The notes beneath the pieces are model-generated. The model saw nothing but the letters and a program-made list of their open reading frames with translations. It was not told where the DNA came from and did no database searches. 64,000 nucleotides of DNA from positions 9,238,001-9,302,000 of the forward strand of contig JANTQA010000029.1 in assembly GCA_027625915.1 (NCBI GenBank), in the 5' to 3' direction. This document shows positions 9,358 through 20,758 of this stretch, in pieces (positions within the stretch are counted from its first letter, which is position 1; each line of letters starts with the position of its first letter). A program made the translations under genes and the position numbers. This stretch comes from Anaeramoeba flamelloides (Eukaryota > Metamonada > Anaeramoebidae).

Positions 9358-12300
9358 TAAGTTTCCCAAATCTTGTTTTCGCAAAATCCCAGTACAAGAT
9401 ACCGACTCGACAGCAAAAACCCAGTCAAAGTAACGACTCGACAGATAGTACGGAAAGTTCAATTCGGTTCACTTTGGTTGGTTTCAGATCGCATTCGTTG
9501 GATTCAGTTCAGTTGCATAAGTCCTCGTCGAAGATCTGATCATGAACAAGTTTGGTTGGGTTAGTCATGATCAGGTCAACCAATTCTTATAATGATTTTT
9601 TATACTTTTTACCTTTCCCAAACACCTAAAAAAACAAAAAGAGAAGGTACATAAGTCCTCGTCGAAGATCTGATCACGAACAAGTTTGGTTGGGTTAGTC
9701 ATGATCAGGTCAACCAGAGCCCAAGTAACTTAAGAAGGGAATTTTGGAAAACGTAAAAAGTAAAAAAAAAATCAAAAAAACAATTTGTTTACAATTTAAG
9801 AAATTTAACCCTTTGGAAATTTAAAAAAAGAAACAAGTAATTTTTTTTTTAAATTTTGAATTTTTGGAATTGAAAATGCTTTTCCAACTTTTTTTTTTTA
9901 GTTTGAATTTTTTGCCAATGAGATCCTCTCAAAATTTTTTTTTTGTTCTTTGTATTTGGTCAATCAAAAGAAGGGCAATTTCAAAATACCCTTTTTAGTT
10001 TCAAGTCACTCCTTGAGTATGGGGTAAATCCATGGTAAATGACTAGAGCCTTAAAATCAATAATTTTTTAAAAAAAGATATTTTTTTTGCAAGTTATTCT
10101 TAAATCTTTGACTAAATAGTGAATTTTAAAAAAATATTTTTTCAACTCAAATCAATGAAACTATTTTACATTCAAATGGATTCAGTTACCGTAGAGTAAT
10201 TTTTAAAAGTTTAAAGGGTTTGAATGGATATTAGAAGAACAAAATCTATTTTTGAAATTTGAAAATTGAAATCATTTTTTCACATTTTTTCTTGCTTTTT
10301 TTTTTATTTTTTTTTTTCAAACCAAATGTTTTGCAAATTTTTTTTCATTTGCAAAATCTAAAGTCACTAAGTAAAATCATGTTGTTTTAATGTTATTGAA
10401 ACGGTTCAAATGGTTGTAGAGAAATCATATTGTTTTCTATTGGAATTTTATTTAGATTTTCAATTGAAGATCAATATGAACATTTTTGCTTCTTTCAATT
10501 GTCTACCTAGGAATTTTAGTTTTTCAATTTTTAAGAAAATACTTTGATTTATTAGATTTAATTTATACAGAATATTAACTATTCCCTAATGTGTGTTATT
10601 CTACCTATTTCTTATTTTTTCTTTAAAGTTTAATGATAAAAAATATTTCATATAAGAAAAAATTTTTTGGGCAAACTAGAAAGAAACAAAGTTTATTATT
10701 TAATTTTTTATTTTTAATAAATATACTTACATTACTTGAAAATAATAATTTAATTTAGTGTTTATTTTTTTGAACATCTTTCAATGGTTTATTATTTATT
10801 AAACTTTAAGGCAAACCTAGATCCATTTTTTATTTTAGAATTTACCCCATCTCAAAAAGACTCACATTAACAAATACTAGATTTTTCAAATTCTTTTTCT
10901 CAAACGATTGATTGCTTGAATTATTTTGTTCAATGTGTAAAATGAAAAATTATTTTATTTAAATTGTAAAAAAAAATATAATCAATTTATTGTCTCTTCT
11001 TTCATTACATTAAAAACTTTTTTTCAAAATAGATCTACGGAATTTTTATTAATAGTCAAAAAAAAAAAATATTAGGAATTTTCTTTTGTTAACAAAATAA
11101 TTTCCATCAACAAAATAAAAAAAAAAAAAAAACGCATAATTATAATTATAATAATATTTGTTTTTTTTCCCTAATAAATAAATTAAATAATAGATGTCTT
11201 TACTGATCCAAGAGGATATTATCCAAAATATTGGTATCCATGTTGTAATTCATTATTGATTCATCATACATTTGAATTAATTTTTGAAATACCAAAGAAT
11301 TTTCATGTTATTTCAAATGGAAAATTAATGGAAGAAATAACTGAAGAAGAGGAAGAGGAAACTATTATCCATTATTCCCATACAATTCCCACAACTCCTT
11401 CAAGTATTGGGTTTGTTTGTGGAAATTTTTCAAATTTTCAACAAAGTTTTAAAAGAGATCTTAGTTACAAAAATGAAAAAATGTATGAAGAAAACCAATT
11501 AAATTTGAATATGAACCTGAACATGAAAATGAAATCGAATGTAAATATGGATATGAACATTGAAAAGGAATATGAAAATGATGAAGAGGATGAAGAAGAA
11601 GATGAAGACGTTGAAAATTCAGAATTGAATTGTTATGGATATTCATTAAACTATAATTTCATTAATAATAAAAAGAAAACGAAAACGAAAAAGAAAAAGA
11701 ATGAGGATGATAATGAGAATAAAGACGGGAACCAGGAAAAGTATGATGATGATGACGACGACGATGATGACGATATGAACAAATATTGGATTGATGATGA
11801 AGATAATGATAATGATATTAATGATGATGATGATGATGATGAAGACGATTTTAAACTCAATGAAGAAACAATAACTCAAAAAAATTTGATACATGAAATG
11901 AAAAATACTTTACAAACGTTAAATGCATATTTTAAATTTTGTGAAGATTTTTTAGGCTTTCGTTATCCATATTCAACATTTAGCCTAATATTTTTACCAA
12001 ATTTACCAAAGGACACAATTTTCTCATTTGCAGGCTTTGTAATTTTGTCTGAAAAAATTTTATATTCTGAGACGGACATTGATGGTGTCCATTCCCGACA
12101 AATGAAAATAATCTTTTCTGTAACATCACAATTTTTCGGACAATTTTTACACGTCAAAAATCCACGTGATCATTGGATTCTGATGGGATTAGCAGGCCAT
12201 CTCCAATATTTGGCATTTAAATGTTTATTTGGGAACAGTGAATACCAATATTTGAAACTAAATAACAACGAATTTATTTGCCATGAAAAAATCTTTCGAG

Positions 12301-15300
12301 AAGTGTTATGGAATAGTGACCCGTTAACCTTTGGACCAATAAACACAAAATATTATAATATTAAATCGGTTTTGGCAATTCAACTCTTGGAATCGATGGT
12401 AACTGCAGAAATTTTTCGAAAAATTTTAAACAAACTGTTAAAAAATGCGAAAAAAAAGGCCAAGGATATGATTATTCAGACAAACCAATTAATTACCATG
12501 TGTAGAAAGGCCACTGGTTTCAACTTTGACCATTTTGCCATCCAGTGGCTATATTCCTCAAAAACCCCCAAATTGTTATGCTCAGTATCCTTTAATAAAA
12601 AAAGACAAGTTATCGAATTAAAAGTTTCTCAATATAAAACCCCAGTGTTTTTAGGTCAATTAAAAGTCCGTGTACATGAATTTAATGGTATTTTTGATTA
12701 CTATTATAAACTTGAAGAACCAGAACAAAAATTCGATGTATTTGTTAAATCCAGATTACATAAGCATAAAGGAAAAAAAATTGAATATGAAAACGGAGAT
12801 ACGATATCATTTAAATTGAAACAAAACAACCCCTCTCCTGTGTTTTATGTTAGAGTAGATCCCGATTTACATTGGATTAGAGAATTGATATTCGTTAAGG
12901 ATGACCAATCAATGTGGGAACACGAACTACAATTGGAAAGATCGGTAATCGCACAGTATGAAACTATCCAATTTTTATCGGCCAGAAAACATGAAACTGC
13001 TTTGAAACTATTGATATCAACTTTAAATGATGCAAGGTTATTTTGTAAGATTAGAATTGAAGCAGCAAAAGGATTGATAGTCGTAAGAGATTTATTTTTA
13101 TTTTTATTTTTTTTATTATTTTTGATGAGGGAAATTATTTTGTTAACAAAAGAAAATTCCTAATATTTTATTTTATTGGTGCTTCTTTTATTGACAGTGC
13201 TTTTGATCAGAACTATTAGTACTAAGATTTCAAAAAAAAAATTGTAAATTTTTTAGTTTGAAAAAATTAATACAGAAAAAGAAATAGATACAGAAACAAA
13301 AACAGAAACTAGATGTTAAATTTACTTCTAAAATATTTAATAATACACTTTATAAATTTATATTAAAAAACAATTACACCTTTTCTGCTCGATAATGTTC
13401 TCTTAAGGAATAATAATTTTTCTTCTTTTAATTTTACTTTCCCAACATAACAAAATTAATAAAGCAATTGACATAGTATTAAAAAAAACAATTTTTTTTT
13501 AAATTTGACAACAGTGAAACTGAAAAAAGTATTAATTTTATGCAAAAAAAGAAATTTATTATTTATTCATAAACCAGGGGATGAAGTTGAACAATTAAAT
13601 TATCAACCAATCTCTATTAATAAATCTCTTCCAAGATTTTTTTTTAAAAATTGATATACACATTTGGAATCCAAAACTCAAGGGACTTGATTTCAAAAAA
13701 ACAATTTGGATTTAAAAAAATACATTGGAACAAGAATTGCTGTTCGAAATTTATTTCGGAAAATTTAAAAAAAAATTAGATACAAATATAGAATATCTCA
13801 AAAATATTTTGATTCAAAACAACACTCATTAATATATCAATCGATTAAAAAATATTTAAAAAATGTAACAATCAAAATTTAGATCTTAAAATATTATAAA
13901 AAAGAACTAATTGTAGTCTATCAAAGGGGAGACATTCTCACCTATTCTCTTCGCCTTTATATCTTATTTTCTACTAGAAAAGTCAAGACCTTTAGCTGTA
14001 CATGTTCAAATGTATGTAGATGATGCTATTCTTATTATGAAGGTTCCTTTAATTTCTCTAAAAATTAATTTAGAAAGCGCTTTTGAAATAATAAAAAGAT
14101 TAGGGATTAATCCACATAATAAAAAAAAAACTAAATATAAAAAAAGAACAAAAGATATTTTTTGATCTTAAAAATTTGGTTAGAAAAAAAATACACATCC
14201 TGAAGATAATTTCAAAAAAGTAGAAAATTATTTGGAAAATCTTAATTGATTGTTTCGACAAAATAAACCCAATAATGGAATAAAAATAACTTCTTTTAAA
14301 GTTCTTATTTGAAGTCAACTTTATTATTGACTAGAAATATTTGATTTGACATAAAGTGATTTTGAAAGAATTGATAGATTTATCAATAAATCAGCAACAT
14401 TTTTCTTTCAAATTAATATTTACCCATAATAATTAATTTATAAAATTGAAGCAAAAATTGATCTCAACTAGATTAATAGTATACCGAAGAAAGTATAAAT
14501 TGATAGAAAAATTAGAAAATTTAAATTTTGAAAATATTAAAAACACTTCTAAAATTTCGAAATTTTACTAATTGCTGAAATAGGTACTCTTATGTAACCA
14601 GCAAAAATAAAAATAAAAAATCGTGATTTATGTAAAAAAAAATAAATGTTGATATCGTTGAAGACTTGGATCATTTTTTGTGATAGAGTGTAGTAGAGTG
14701 TCCTCAGTTTTCCAGAATTCAAAAGAATAGAGAAAAATCAAAGATTTTACTCAATTCTTTTAAATTAAAAAAAAACTAACGAAAAGTGCCTTAGAATGCC
14801 GTAGAGTGCCTAGGTTTTTTTGTATTTCAGAAATAAAAAGAAAATTTTTGAAATTTTCTTTTAATTTCTAAAATTAAAAAAAACCTAACGGCGGTTTTCT
14901 TGAGGTTTTCTATTTTATTTGTTAAATCTATCGATTTTCGTTAGGTTTTTTTTACTTTAGAAATAAACCGAAAATTTTAATAAATTTTCTGTTTATTTCT
15001 AAAGTAAAAAAAACCTAGAACACTTCACAAATAAACAGAAAACTCAAGAAAAGCTAACGACCGTTTTTTTTAATTTGAGAAATAAACCGAAAATTAAATA
15101 AATTTTTGGTTTATTTCTCAAATCAAAAAAAACCTAACGGGACAATATGAGAAAATTAATTTTGTTGAATCACCTCTCTTCAATAGATTTTATCTTTGGG
15201 CTTTTCATTCATAATACCAAAAAAGAATCAAATTGTAAGTTAATTTTTCAAAAAGTAATTGGGTAATTAAAAAAAAGATCAGAAATTTTAAATAAAAGTT

Positions 15301-16941
15301 TTTCGTTTTTTCAAAAATAAATAATTAATAAACAAATAAAAAAAAAATATTTTCAGAGACAAGTTTAACATTTTGATCAAAATAGTAATTATAATTTAGA
15401 ACATTATTTTTCATTTTTACTGCTTCAATTAAAAATTCCTCAAATAATCAATAATAAACCCTCATTTGTATTAATATCTTTCAAGTTAATATTTTTTGGG
15501 ATATATTTGACGACGTCCACTATTAAAAATCACAACAAAAATAAAAATTAGCATTACTACTCTTCAAAGTATCAGAATAATATTCTTTAATTAATTATTC
15601 AAAAAAAATAATTAAAGGATCACATCTTAAAATATACACAATATATTATTCTTTAAAATATATACATATTTTCATATTGACAATAATAAATAATAGCAAG
15701 ATGGACCTTCGACTGATTGGCAAGCAGGAAAAGTTTTGATGAATACATATGCTGACAATTTTTTTGATTGTATTACTGGGATGATTAAGCCTAATGATTT
15801 TTCCGATTTAAAAAGTTATGAATTCCGTAAAGGGCTAACCTTAGTAATTTCAACTGTACAGGACAACACTGATCATACACCAGCAAAAATAATTAATTTT
15901 TTATTAGATTTAATTCAGTTTAATGACAATTCATATAATGAATTTTCTGATGATTATTATTTATCAATTGTTATCAAATCGCTTGGTAATCTTTATCCAA
16001 AAGAAACAGAATATTTTGAAAAAATATTTGCAGAAATCCAACGATTTCTTGAAAAGGACGAATTAATGCCTTCGCATGAATATATCATTACGAGATCTTG
16101 TTTAAAAACAATGAGGAAATTTAAAGATCGAACGTATATAGAATTCGAGTTTTTTGAAAGCTTATTACAAAATAAAAGTTATACTGAAAATGTCAAAATT
16201 CAAATTATTTTAAGCAGTTTATTTACTTCTCAAGAAGAGGAATTTTCCGAAAGGTTTAAACACATTTTGACTTTAATTTTTTCAACAGAATTTCAAGAAG
16301 AATTTTCAAATTTCCATTTAATAATTCTGGTTAATAAATTATCAAAGCATTTAATGAAAAATTCCAAAGATAACGATAAAAGTTATTTTCAAATCATTCC
16401 TTTGCTTAATAAGCAAAATGAAATAAATGAAGAAATTGTTTATTTAATTTGGAATTATATGAACCAAGAAATATTAGAAATTACATTAAGATCAACTTTA
16501 TTTAAACTATACGATACATTGTATGGCGTCAATAGCCCTCGGTGTTTAAAAAATTCCTTTGGATCAAATTTCAATAAAAATAAATCGTATCGTCATTCAA
16601 ATAAAAAAGAATTTGATCATAATTCTTCAAAAAGCTCATCATCATCTTCTCGATTTTCTCATAAGATTAAACAAAATCGTGGTAATCATCGTGATTCCTT
16701 TTATAATATCAAAGTATTTAATCCCAAAAAAGCAAAAAAAAAAAAATATAGATTAGAAAAGGGCTTTCGCAGAAAAAAGGCAATCATTGGCGATTCTAGA
16801 CTTTCGCAATCATTTAAATTAGTAAAAGATTCACAAAAAAATTCCGAAAAATCTTCTTTATCGTCAAATAACGATAATACGAATCATGACGAAATCAGTA
16901 ACACAATATCTATTCCTAATTTAAATTTGACCACAAATGGA

Positions 16942-16974
<33 letters not shown>

Positions 16975-17337
16975 TTAATAGACAAACAAGAATTAAATAA
17001 TTTGCAAGATTATTCTTCAATAAATAGTAATGATAACCAAATGGAAATATTGAATGCAAATGGGAATGGAATTCAAAATTTAAATCAATCCCAACCTGTT
17101 CAAGAGCAACCCCAAAATCTATTAAAGATTTTACCTCCTATTAAACCTTTACAATTTAATTTGGATGGCATGAGAGAAATGGAAAATGTTGAAAATAAAA
17201 AGAATTTTAAAAAGGGTTTTTTTATTCGTAAAATTGATGAACAAACAATTAAATTTATTCGGCCAAAGGAACCTAAATATAAATTTACTAAAGGAAATTC
17301 AATTCTGAAATTTTCAATTAAAAAAATTGAATATTAA
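6283..17337 (+). CDS. TAF2: TFIID subunit TAF2 (three exons, 11 kb)
   Basis: Nuclear TFIID subunit that helps bind core promoters. Exons are 6283..6706, 11194..13082 and 15697..17337; splices are GTATGC/ATAG (phase 1) and GTAAGA/ATAG (phase 0), giving 1,317 aa. Exon 1 has the N-terminal LTHEKLTLGIDFESHSIYG strand of the aminopeptidase-like fold. The first junction restores GYYPKYWYPCCNS, matching the WFPC region of TAF2. Exon 2 carries the M1-like core, including CRYPYS-like FRYPYSTFSL and, where peptidases have HExxH, TSQFFGQFL, so it is catalytically dead as in other TAF2. Then come RVDPDLHWIRELIF and QWLYSSK. Exon 3 continues with NFLLDLIQFNDN, EIQRFLEKDELMPS and YGVNSPRCLKNS, the HEAT-like part, then a low-complexity tail with a poly-Asn run. 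Unusual: an insertion of about 130 residues near 237-367 rich in Asp/Glu, and introns of 4,487 and 2,614 nt full of repeats. Confidence 0.93.
7670..8010. repeat. Inverted-repeat unit with tRNA-like B box, in TAF2 intron 1
   Basis: About 45 bp near 7680-7725 (GATTTTTGTAAAATTC, GACATTTGTAGACA) recurs inverted near 7960-8000. Between them, the minus strand reads CTAGTTTCGATTCCCACT, a good Pol III B box followed by a plausible acceptor 3' side, but a convincing A box and acceptor stem are lacking. Possibly a tRNA-derived short element. Confidence 0.35.
8345..8805. repeat. Large imperfect palindrome nested in the TTAA element
   Basis: The arms (about 8345-8552 and 8597-8805) are inverted copies. 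The best-kept core is GATCTCAAAAAGCGCCAAAG on each side of a short spacer, and AATAACTCATTTGA and AAGTAAGGATT also recur. No coding content. It could be an independent foldback element that landed inside the larger one. Confidence 0.7.
9516..9716 (+). repeat. 67-bp direct duplication, spacing 134 bp
   Basis: Positions 9516-9582 and 9650-9716 match at all but one base (CATGAAC versus CACGAAC). The unit contains CGAAGATCTGATCA and GTCATGATCAGGTCAACC. A more diverged single relative lies near 18000-18240, so this unit belongs to a dispersed family that was locally duplicated here. Confidence 0.85.
10170..10693 (+). mobile_element. MITE family B, copy 1 (TAF2 intron 1)
   Basis: Homologous to 59103-59800 in the same sense, and to 17424-17959 and 28190-29311 in the opposite sense. 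Landmarks are GATATTAGAAGAA, TTGAAATCATTTTTTCACA, GAAATCATATTG and the right end AACAAAGTT followed by TA. The left end is eroded, so that boundary is approximate. Confidence 0.7.
13500..14560 (+). mobile_element. LINE-like reverse transcriptase remnant in TAF2 intron 2
   Basis: Three conserved non-LTR RT regions can be read in order. First is HKPGDEVEQLNYQPISINKS near 13565-13630 (the NYRPISI block). Next is a QFGF/GTRIAVRNLF-like stretch near 13700-13760. Last is FAFISYFLLEKSRP leading into HVQMYVDDAILIMK near 13960-14040, the catalytic box. Sequence near 14290-14500 matches the minus-strand fragment at 3.1-3.4 kb. The element is broken, with several breaks across the region, and it has no intact ORF. 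It lies wholly within the intron, in the gene's sense. Confidence 0.8.
14695..15145 (+). repeat. Serial-hairpin tail of LINE-like element, copy 2
   Basis: Three long inverted-repeat blocks (about 14810-14885, 14946-15020 and 15066-15135), each opening with GGTTTTTTT and closing with AAAAAAACC, are joined by the links CTAACGGCGGTTTTC, GTTAAATCTATCGATTTTCG and AGAACACTTCACAAATAAAC. The same series is at 2640-3060 in reverse complement. Only the third block is missing from copy 1. It lies within TAF2 intron 2, downstream of the RT remnant. Confidence 0.75.
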
Positions 17338-17364
17338 TTAATGAGAAATAAATCATATTTTTTT

Positions 17365-18300
17365 TGTTTTTGCAAGTTTCATAAATGTTGTTTTTGTAAA
17401 ATATCAGTACAAGATGCCCAATAAACTTTGTTTAAGTCAAAGGGTGCCCAACATTTTTTTCAAATATCTTTTATTTTTTATAATTACCCTTTGAAGAACA
17501 AATAAGAAATAAGTAGTATAATAAACATCAAAGAATTGCTGATATCCGGTATGAAATAAAACTAATAAATCAATAGATTTTCTTAAAAATTGAAAAACTC
17601 AAATTCTTATTTTCCACCTATTGAAAAAAAAAAGAATGTTCGTTTTAATCTTCAATTGAAGATCCAAATAAAACCCCAATAGAAATCAAAATTATTTCTA
17701 AACAATAATTATTACTTTATCAGTAACCTTGAAATAACAGGTTTTTATCAAGTGACTATCGATCTTGCAATAAAAAAAAAAATTTGCAAATGAATTAGGT
17801 TTAAAAAAAAAATCAAAAAACAAAAAGTAAAAATGTGTAAAAATGAGAAAAAAGTAAAAATGAGAAAAATTTCTAAATTTTCTTCTAACATCTATGCAAA
17901 AGCTTAAACACGTATAATTTTACTTACCACAACTGGGCCCCTTTGACTGGAAAATGGTTTACAACAGTTAACCCAATCCAATTACCAATTAACCATATGG
18001 TATGAAAAGTTCGATTCAGTTCGCTTTAGTTTAGTTTCAGATCGCGTTCATTGAATTCAGTTTTCTTCAAATTGCAACAGTCAAGATTATCTAATCATAA
18101 TATAATCAGATCAAGTTCAGTTTGTTGAAGATTTAATCATGACAACTTTATTAATTCTTTGAATGATTTTTTTATTCCTCTATCCTTGAAACACTTAAAA
18201 AAAACAAAAAGCGGAAGAACAGAAGGAACCCAAGGAACCTAAAATAACTTAAAAAAGAAATTTGGAAAAAGTAAAAATCGTAAAAAATATTTTTTTCAAA
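17365..18300 (+). repeat. Repeat family H interrupted by a family B MITE
   Basis: 17365-17422 resembles 9355-9430 (CAGTACAAGAT and the flanking GCAAAAT block). 17995-18240 resembles 9445-9650 (TTTCAGATCGC, TCTGATCA-type blocks, AACACCTAAAAAAA). The two halves flank the family B copy at 17424-17959, so B inserted into an older H copy just downstream of TAF2. Confidence 0.65.
17424..17959 (-). mobile_element. MITE family B, copy 2
   Basis: 536 bp with ends AACTTTGTTTAAGTCAAAGGG and, on the other strand, AACCATTTTCCAGTCAAAGGG. TA flanks both sides (17422-17423 and 17960-17961). No coding content. The TA|AAC...GTT|TA form matches families B and C and the Tc1-like element at 50.9 kb, so cross-mobilisation by a Tc1/mariner-type transposase is a reasonable inference. 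Confidence 0.8.
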
Positions 18301-19110
18301 TTGAGGATAAATGAATAAAAATAATTCTAAATTTTTATTGTTTTAATTGGAAAGTAATCATATATTATGTCGTATTAATATTTCAACAATAAATTGGGCT
18401 TTTCTTTTTTTGGATTTTTTTTTTCAAACAAATGAACATCATTCGTGAAATTCTTAAAGATTAATAAATTATTTTTTCTGTTTAAAAAGAGTACTCTCCA
18501 AGTTAGAAGTTTATATCTAATAATGTTATTTTTTTTTAATTGATTAATTTATTTGAATTTGATAAGGATCAATCAAGTCAATTGTCCTAATATGAATAAT
18601 TTTGCACTGTTTCAGTTCTATTAAACCTAATCTTAATTTTAAATAATTTAACGAAGTAAAGTCATTTTTTAATAAATTCGAATTTGTTATATGATTTTAG
18701 TGCCCAAATCATTTTTTTAAAAATGTGAAAATCAAATTTTATTTTTCAATTGTAAAATTGAGAATTTATTTTATTAATTCAGTTATAATCATTCTTATTG
18801 TACCAGTTAATTATATTTCCTATTAAAGTAATGAAGTGATAAGTTTTTCATCGTACCTAGATAAAACTTTTCAAATATGTTATTGGTGATACTCAGTATT
18901 TTTTTTTTTTTATTTAACAAATAAATAAGATCTAATTAGAAACCCAGAAAAGAACAATTTTTTTTGTGAAGATATCAAATTTTTTTTCCATTTTTTCCAA
19001 AAAAGAAAATTTTAAAATTCATTTTATTTCAAACAAGATTAAAATTTTTAATCTTTTTTATTGACATTTTAATCACTAGTAAACAATACAAATTACAAGT
19101 AATATTAATA
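18301..19110. other. Intergenic, no recognised feature
   Basis: AT-rich sequence with homopolymer runs between repeat family H and MITE C. No frame with protein character on either strand. Confidence 0.5.
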
Positions 19111-19642
19111 AACTAAAATTCAAAATTTTCCACACAGCTAAAACGTTCCAAACAATCACAATAATACAATTTCATTGAAATTGGAGATAATTTTGATTTT
19201 TGTAAAATAGCAAAATCATTTTTTCATCTTTTAGTTTTTGTTTTCATTTCATTGTTTGAATTACGTAATTTGTTTCGTTGGATCAAAATTTTTTACAACC
19301 TATCGAATATAAGTTAAAATCAAGTTTTACCAAATAGAAGAACTCAAATAAAATTAGTTGCTAGTATCTAACCATTTGATCGATCAATAATCCTAATAGA
19401 ATTTAAACAAATTTACTAATGTATTTTTTTGTTTTGCTCTCTCCAAAATTTTTAACACACCCATGATTTATTTGTACTGATAATTATTTATTTATTTTTT
19501 TGTGAGTATTGTAATTTATAAAAAAATGTTAACATTTCAATTTATGAATGGTTCTAATTTGGTAAATCTTCTTGAATTGAATAAATAAGTTTTTTTTTTC
19601 ACAAATCGAATTTTGGTGTGTTAAAAATTTTGAATTGGGGTT
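19111..19642 (+). mobile_element. MITE family C, copy 1
   Basis: 532 bp between TA dinucleotides. The ends are AACTAAAATTCAAAATTTTCC and, inverted, AACCCCAATTCAAAATTTTTA. Copies at 33441-33972 (same sense) and 43423-43960 (opposite) share TTTGATCGATCAATA, AACATTTCAATT and ACAAATCGAATTTTGG. A partial third copy of the terminal motif (CCAAAATTTTTAACACACC) sits internally near 19452, suggesting a compound origin. Confidence 0.85.
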
Positions 19643-19644
19643 TA

Positions 19645-20160
19645 AGTTAAAGATTATTTTTCTCTTTTTTGAGATAATTCTTTTGGTTCAGAAAAAAAAA
19701 ATACCATTGATAAAGATATTGAAAAATATTAGAATTATTTTAATAAGGAGAGTTATAATTATAAAAGTTTTAAAGTCATTTACAAATTTTACTCAGAAAT
19801 TGGATTTTTGTTCTAAGATGAAATTCAATTTTTCTCAATTAAATTATCTTGAGGATGTTTGAGAATTAGGTAATTTTATCCACAAAAATTCAAAATCACT
19901 TTTTTTCTGTCCAAAAATGATTTAAATTGTTAGAAAGATTCTTGTGAATAAGACTAAAAAAAATTTGTTAAAAAATTTTTTCAAAATTTGAAATCTTTAT
20001 TGGCAATTTTTTTTTCATTCTTTGAAAACAAGAAAACAACTTTTTCAAAACCTTAAAGAATAAAAAAAAATTACCCAATATATCGAAATTTCATTGATAA
20101 AATTTTATTAAAGTTCTATCAAATTTTCATTTAAATAACAACTAATACTTTAAATTAATT
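19645..20160. repeat. Dispersed repeat family K, copy 1, with coding-like traces
   Basis: Aligns with the reverse complement of 47500-47960. The plus strand encodes VLKSFTNFTQKLDFCSKMKF; the 47-kb copy encodes PLNSFTNFNLKFCFSSKMKF on its minus strand, so the similarity holds at protein level. The opposite strand is also partly open (KLFSCF..., LSNNLNHFWTEKK), so the true sense is uncertain. Likely a decayed mobile-element gene of unknown type. Confidence 0.5.
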
Positions 20161-20758
20161 TTATTTGCGCGGATTTGAATTGAAATATTAATAATGAAAA
20201 ATCATTACCAAATAAAAAATTTTCAATTCAAAATCAAGACTCTCCAACTTAAAACGAAAAATATGTTTTATCCTTTTTAAGAATTAACTTGATTGCGAAT
20301 AAAAATTACAGGTCACTCTTTTTGAGTTTTATATTGATAACATACTAATTTTTTATTTCAAAAAAATAGACTCAAATTGTATAAATTGATTAAACTTGGT
20401 TTAATCATCTATTTCAAAAACCCTGACACCAATTACAGTCAAAATAATTTTCATGGATATAACTTCAATAAGATTTCATTTTATTTTGAAAAAAACCAGT
20501 CTTGTTTAAAAATCTAATATTCTCTTGTCCTTATATCTGGAAAATTTTGTAACATCCTTCGAACCAACATTAAACCTTTAAAACAAATTTTTTTACATTA
20601 TTTGATAAATTGGTGTCTTCTAGAAGGATTACAGATGATAGTCTCCCCAGTAAATGTTCTTTTACTAACCCACCTTAAAAAACTCAAAATATGGTACGAA
20701 GACTTAATCTTTTTCCAGAGTACTTTTTTACTTTTTCATTTTTTTGTACAATATTAAT

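Larger units (their letters stand above)
8105..10050. mobile_element. TTAA-flanked 1.95-kb element inside TAF2 intron 1
   Basis: Both ends read GGCTCTAGTCATTTACC inward and are flanked by TTAA (8101-8104 and 10051-10054). The inverted arms continue for roughly 280 bp (8105 to about 8370, and about 9780 to 10050). TTAA targets are typical of piggyBac elements, but TTAA is its own complement and could simply be the outer end of the repeat. No transposase is visible inside. The interior carries a second palindrome, a long T tract and a 67-bp duplication. Confidence 0.6.

Noticed and set aside
9156-9564. Overlapping frames across the T tract
   Set aside because: Created by homopolymer T/A translation (poly-Phe, poly-Lys).
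11461-11894. Minus-strand frames opposite TAF2 exon 2
   Set aside because: Antisense shadows of the Asp/Glu/Lys repeats.
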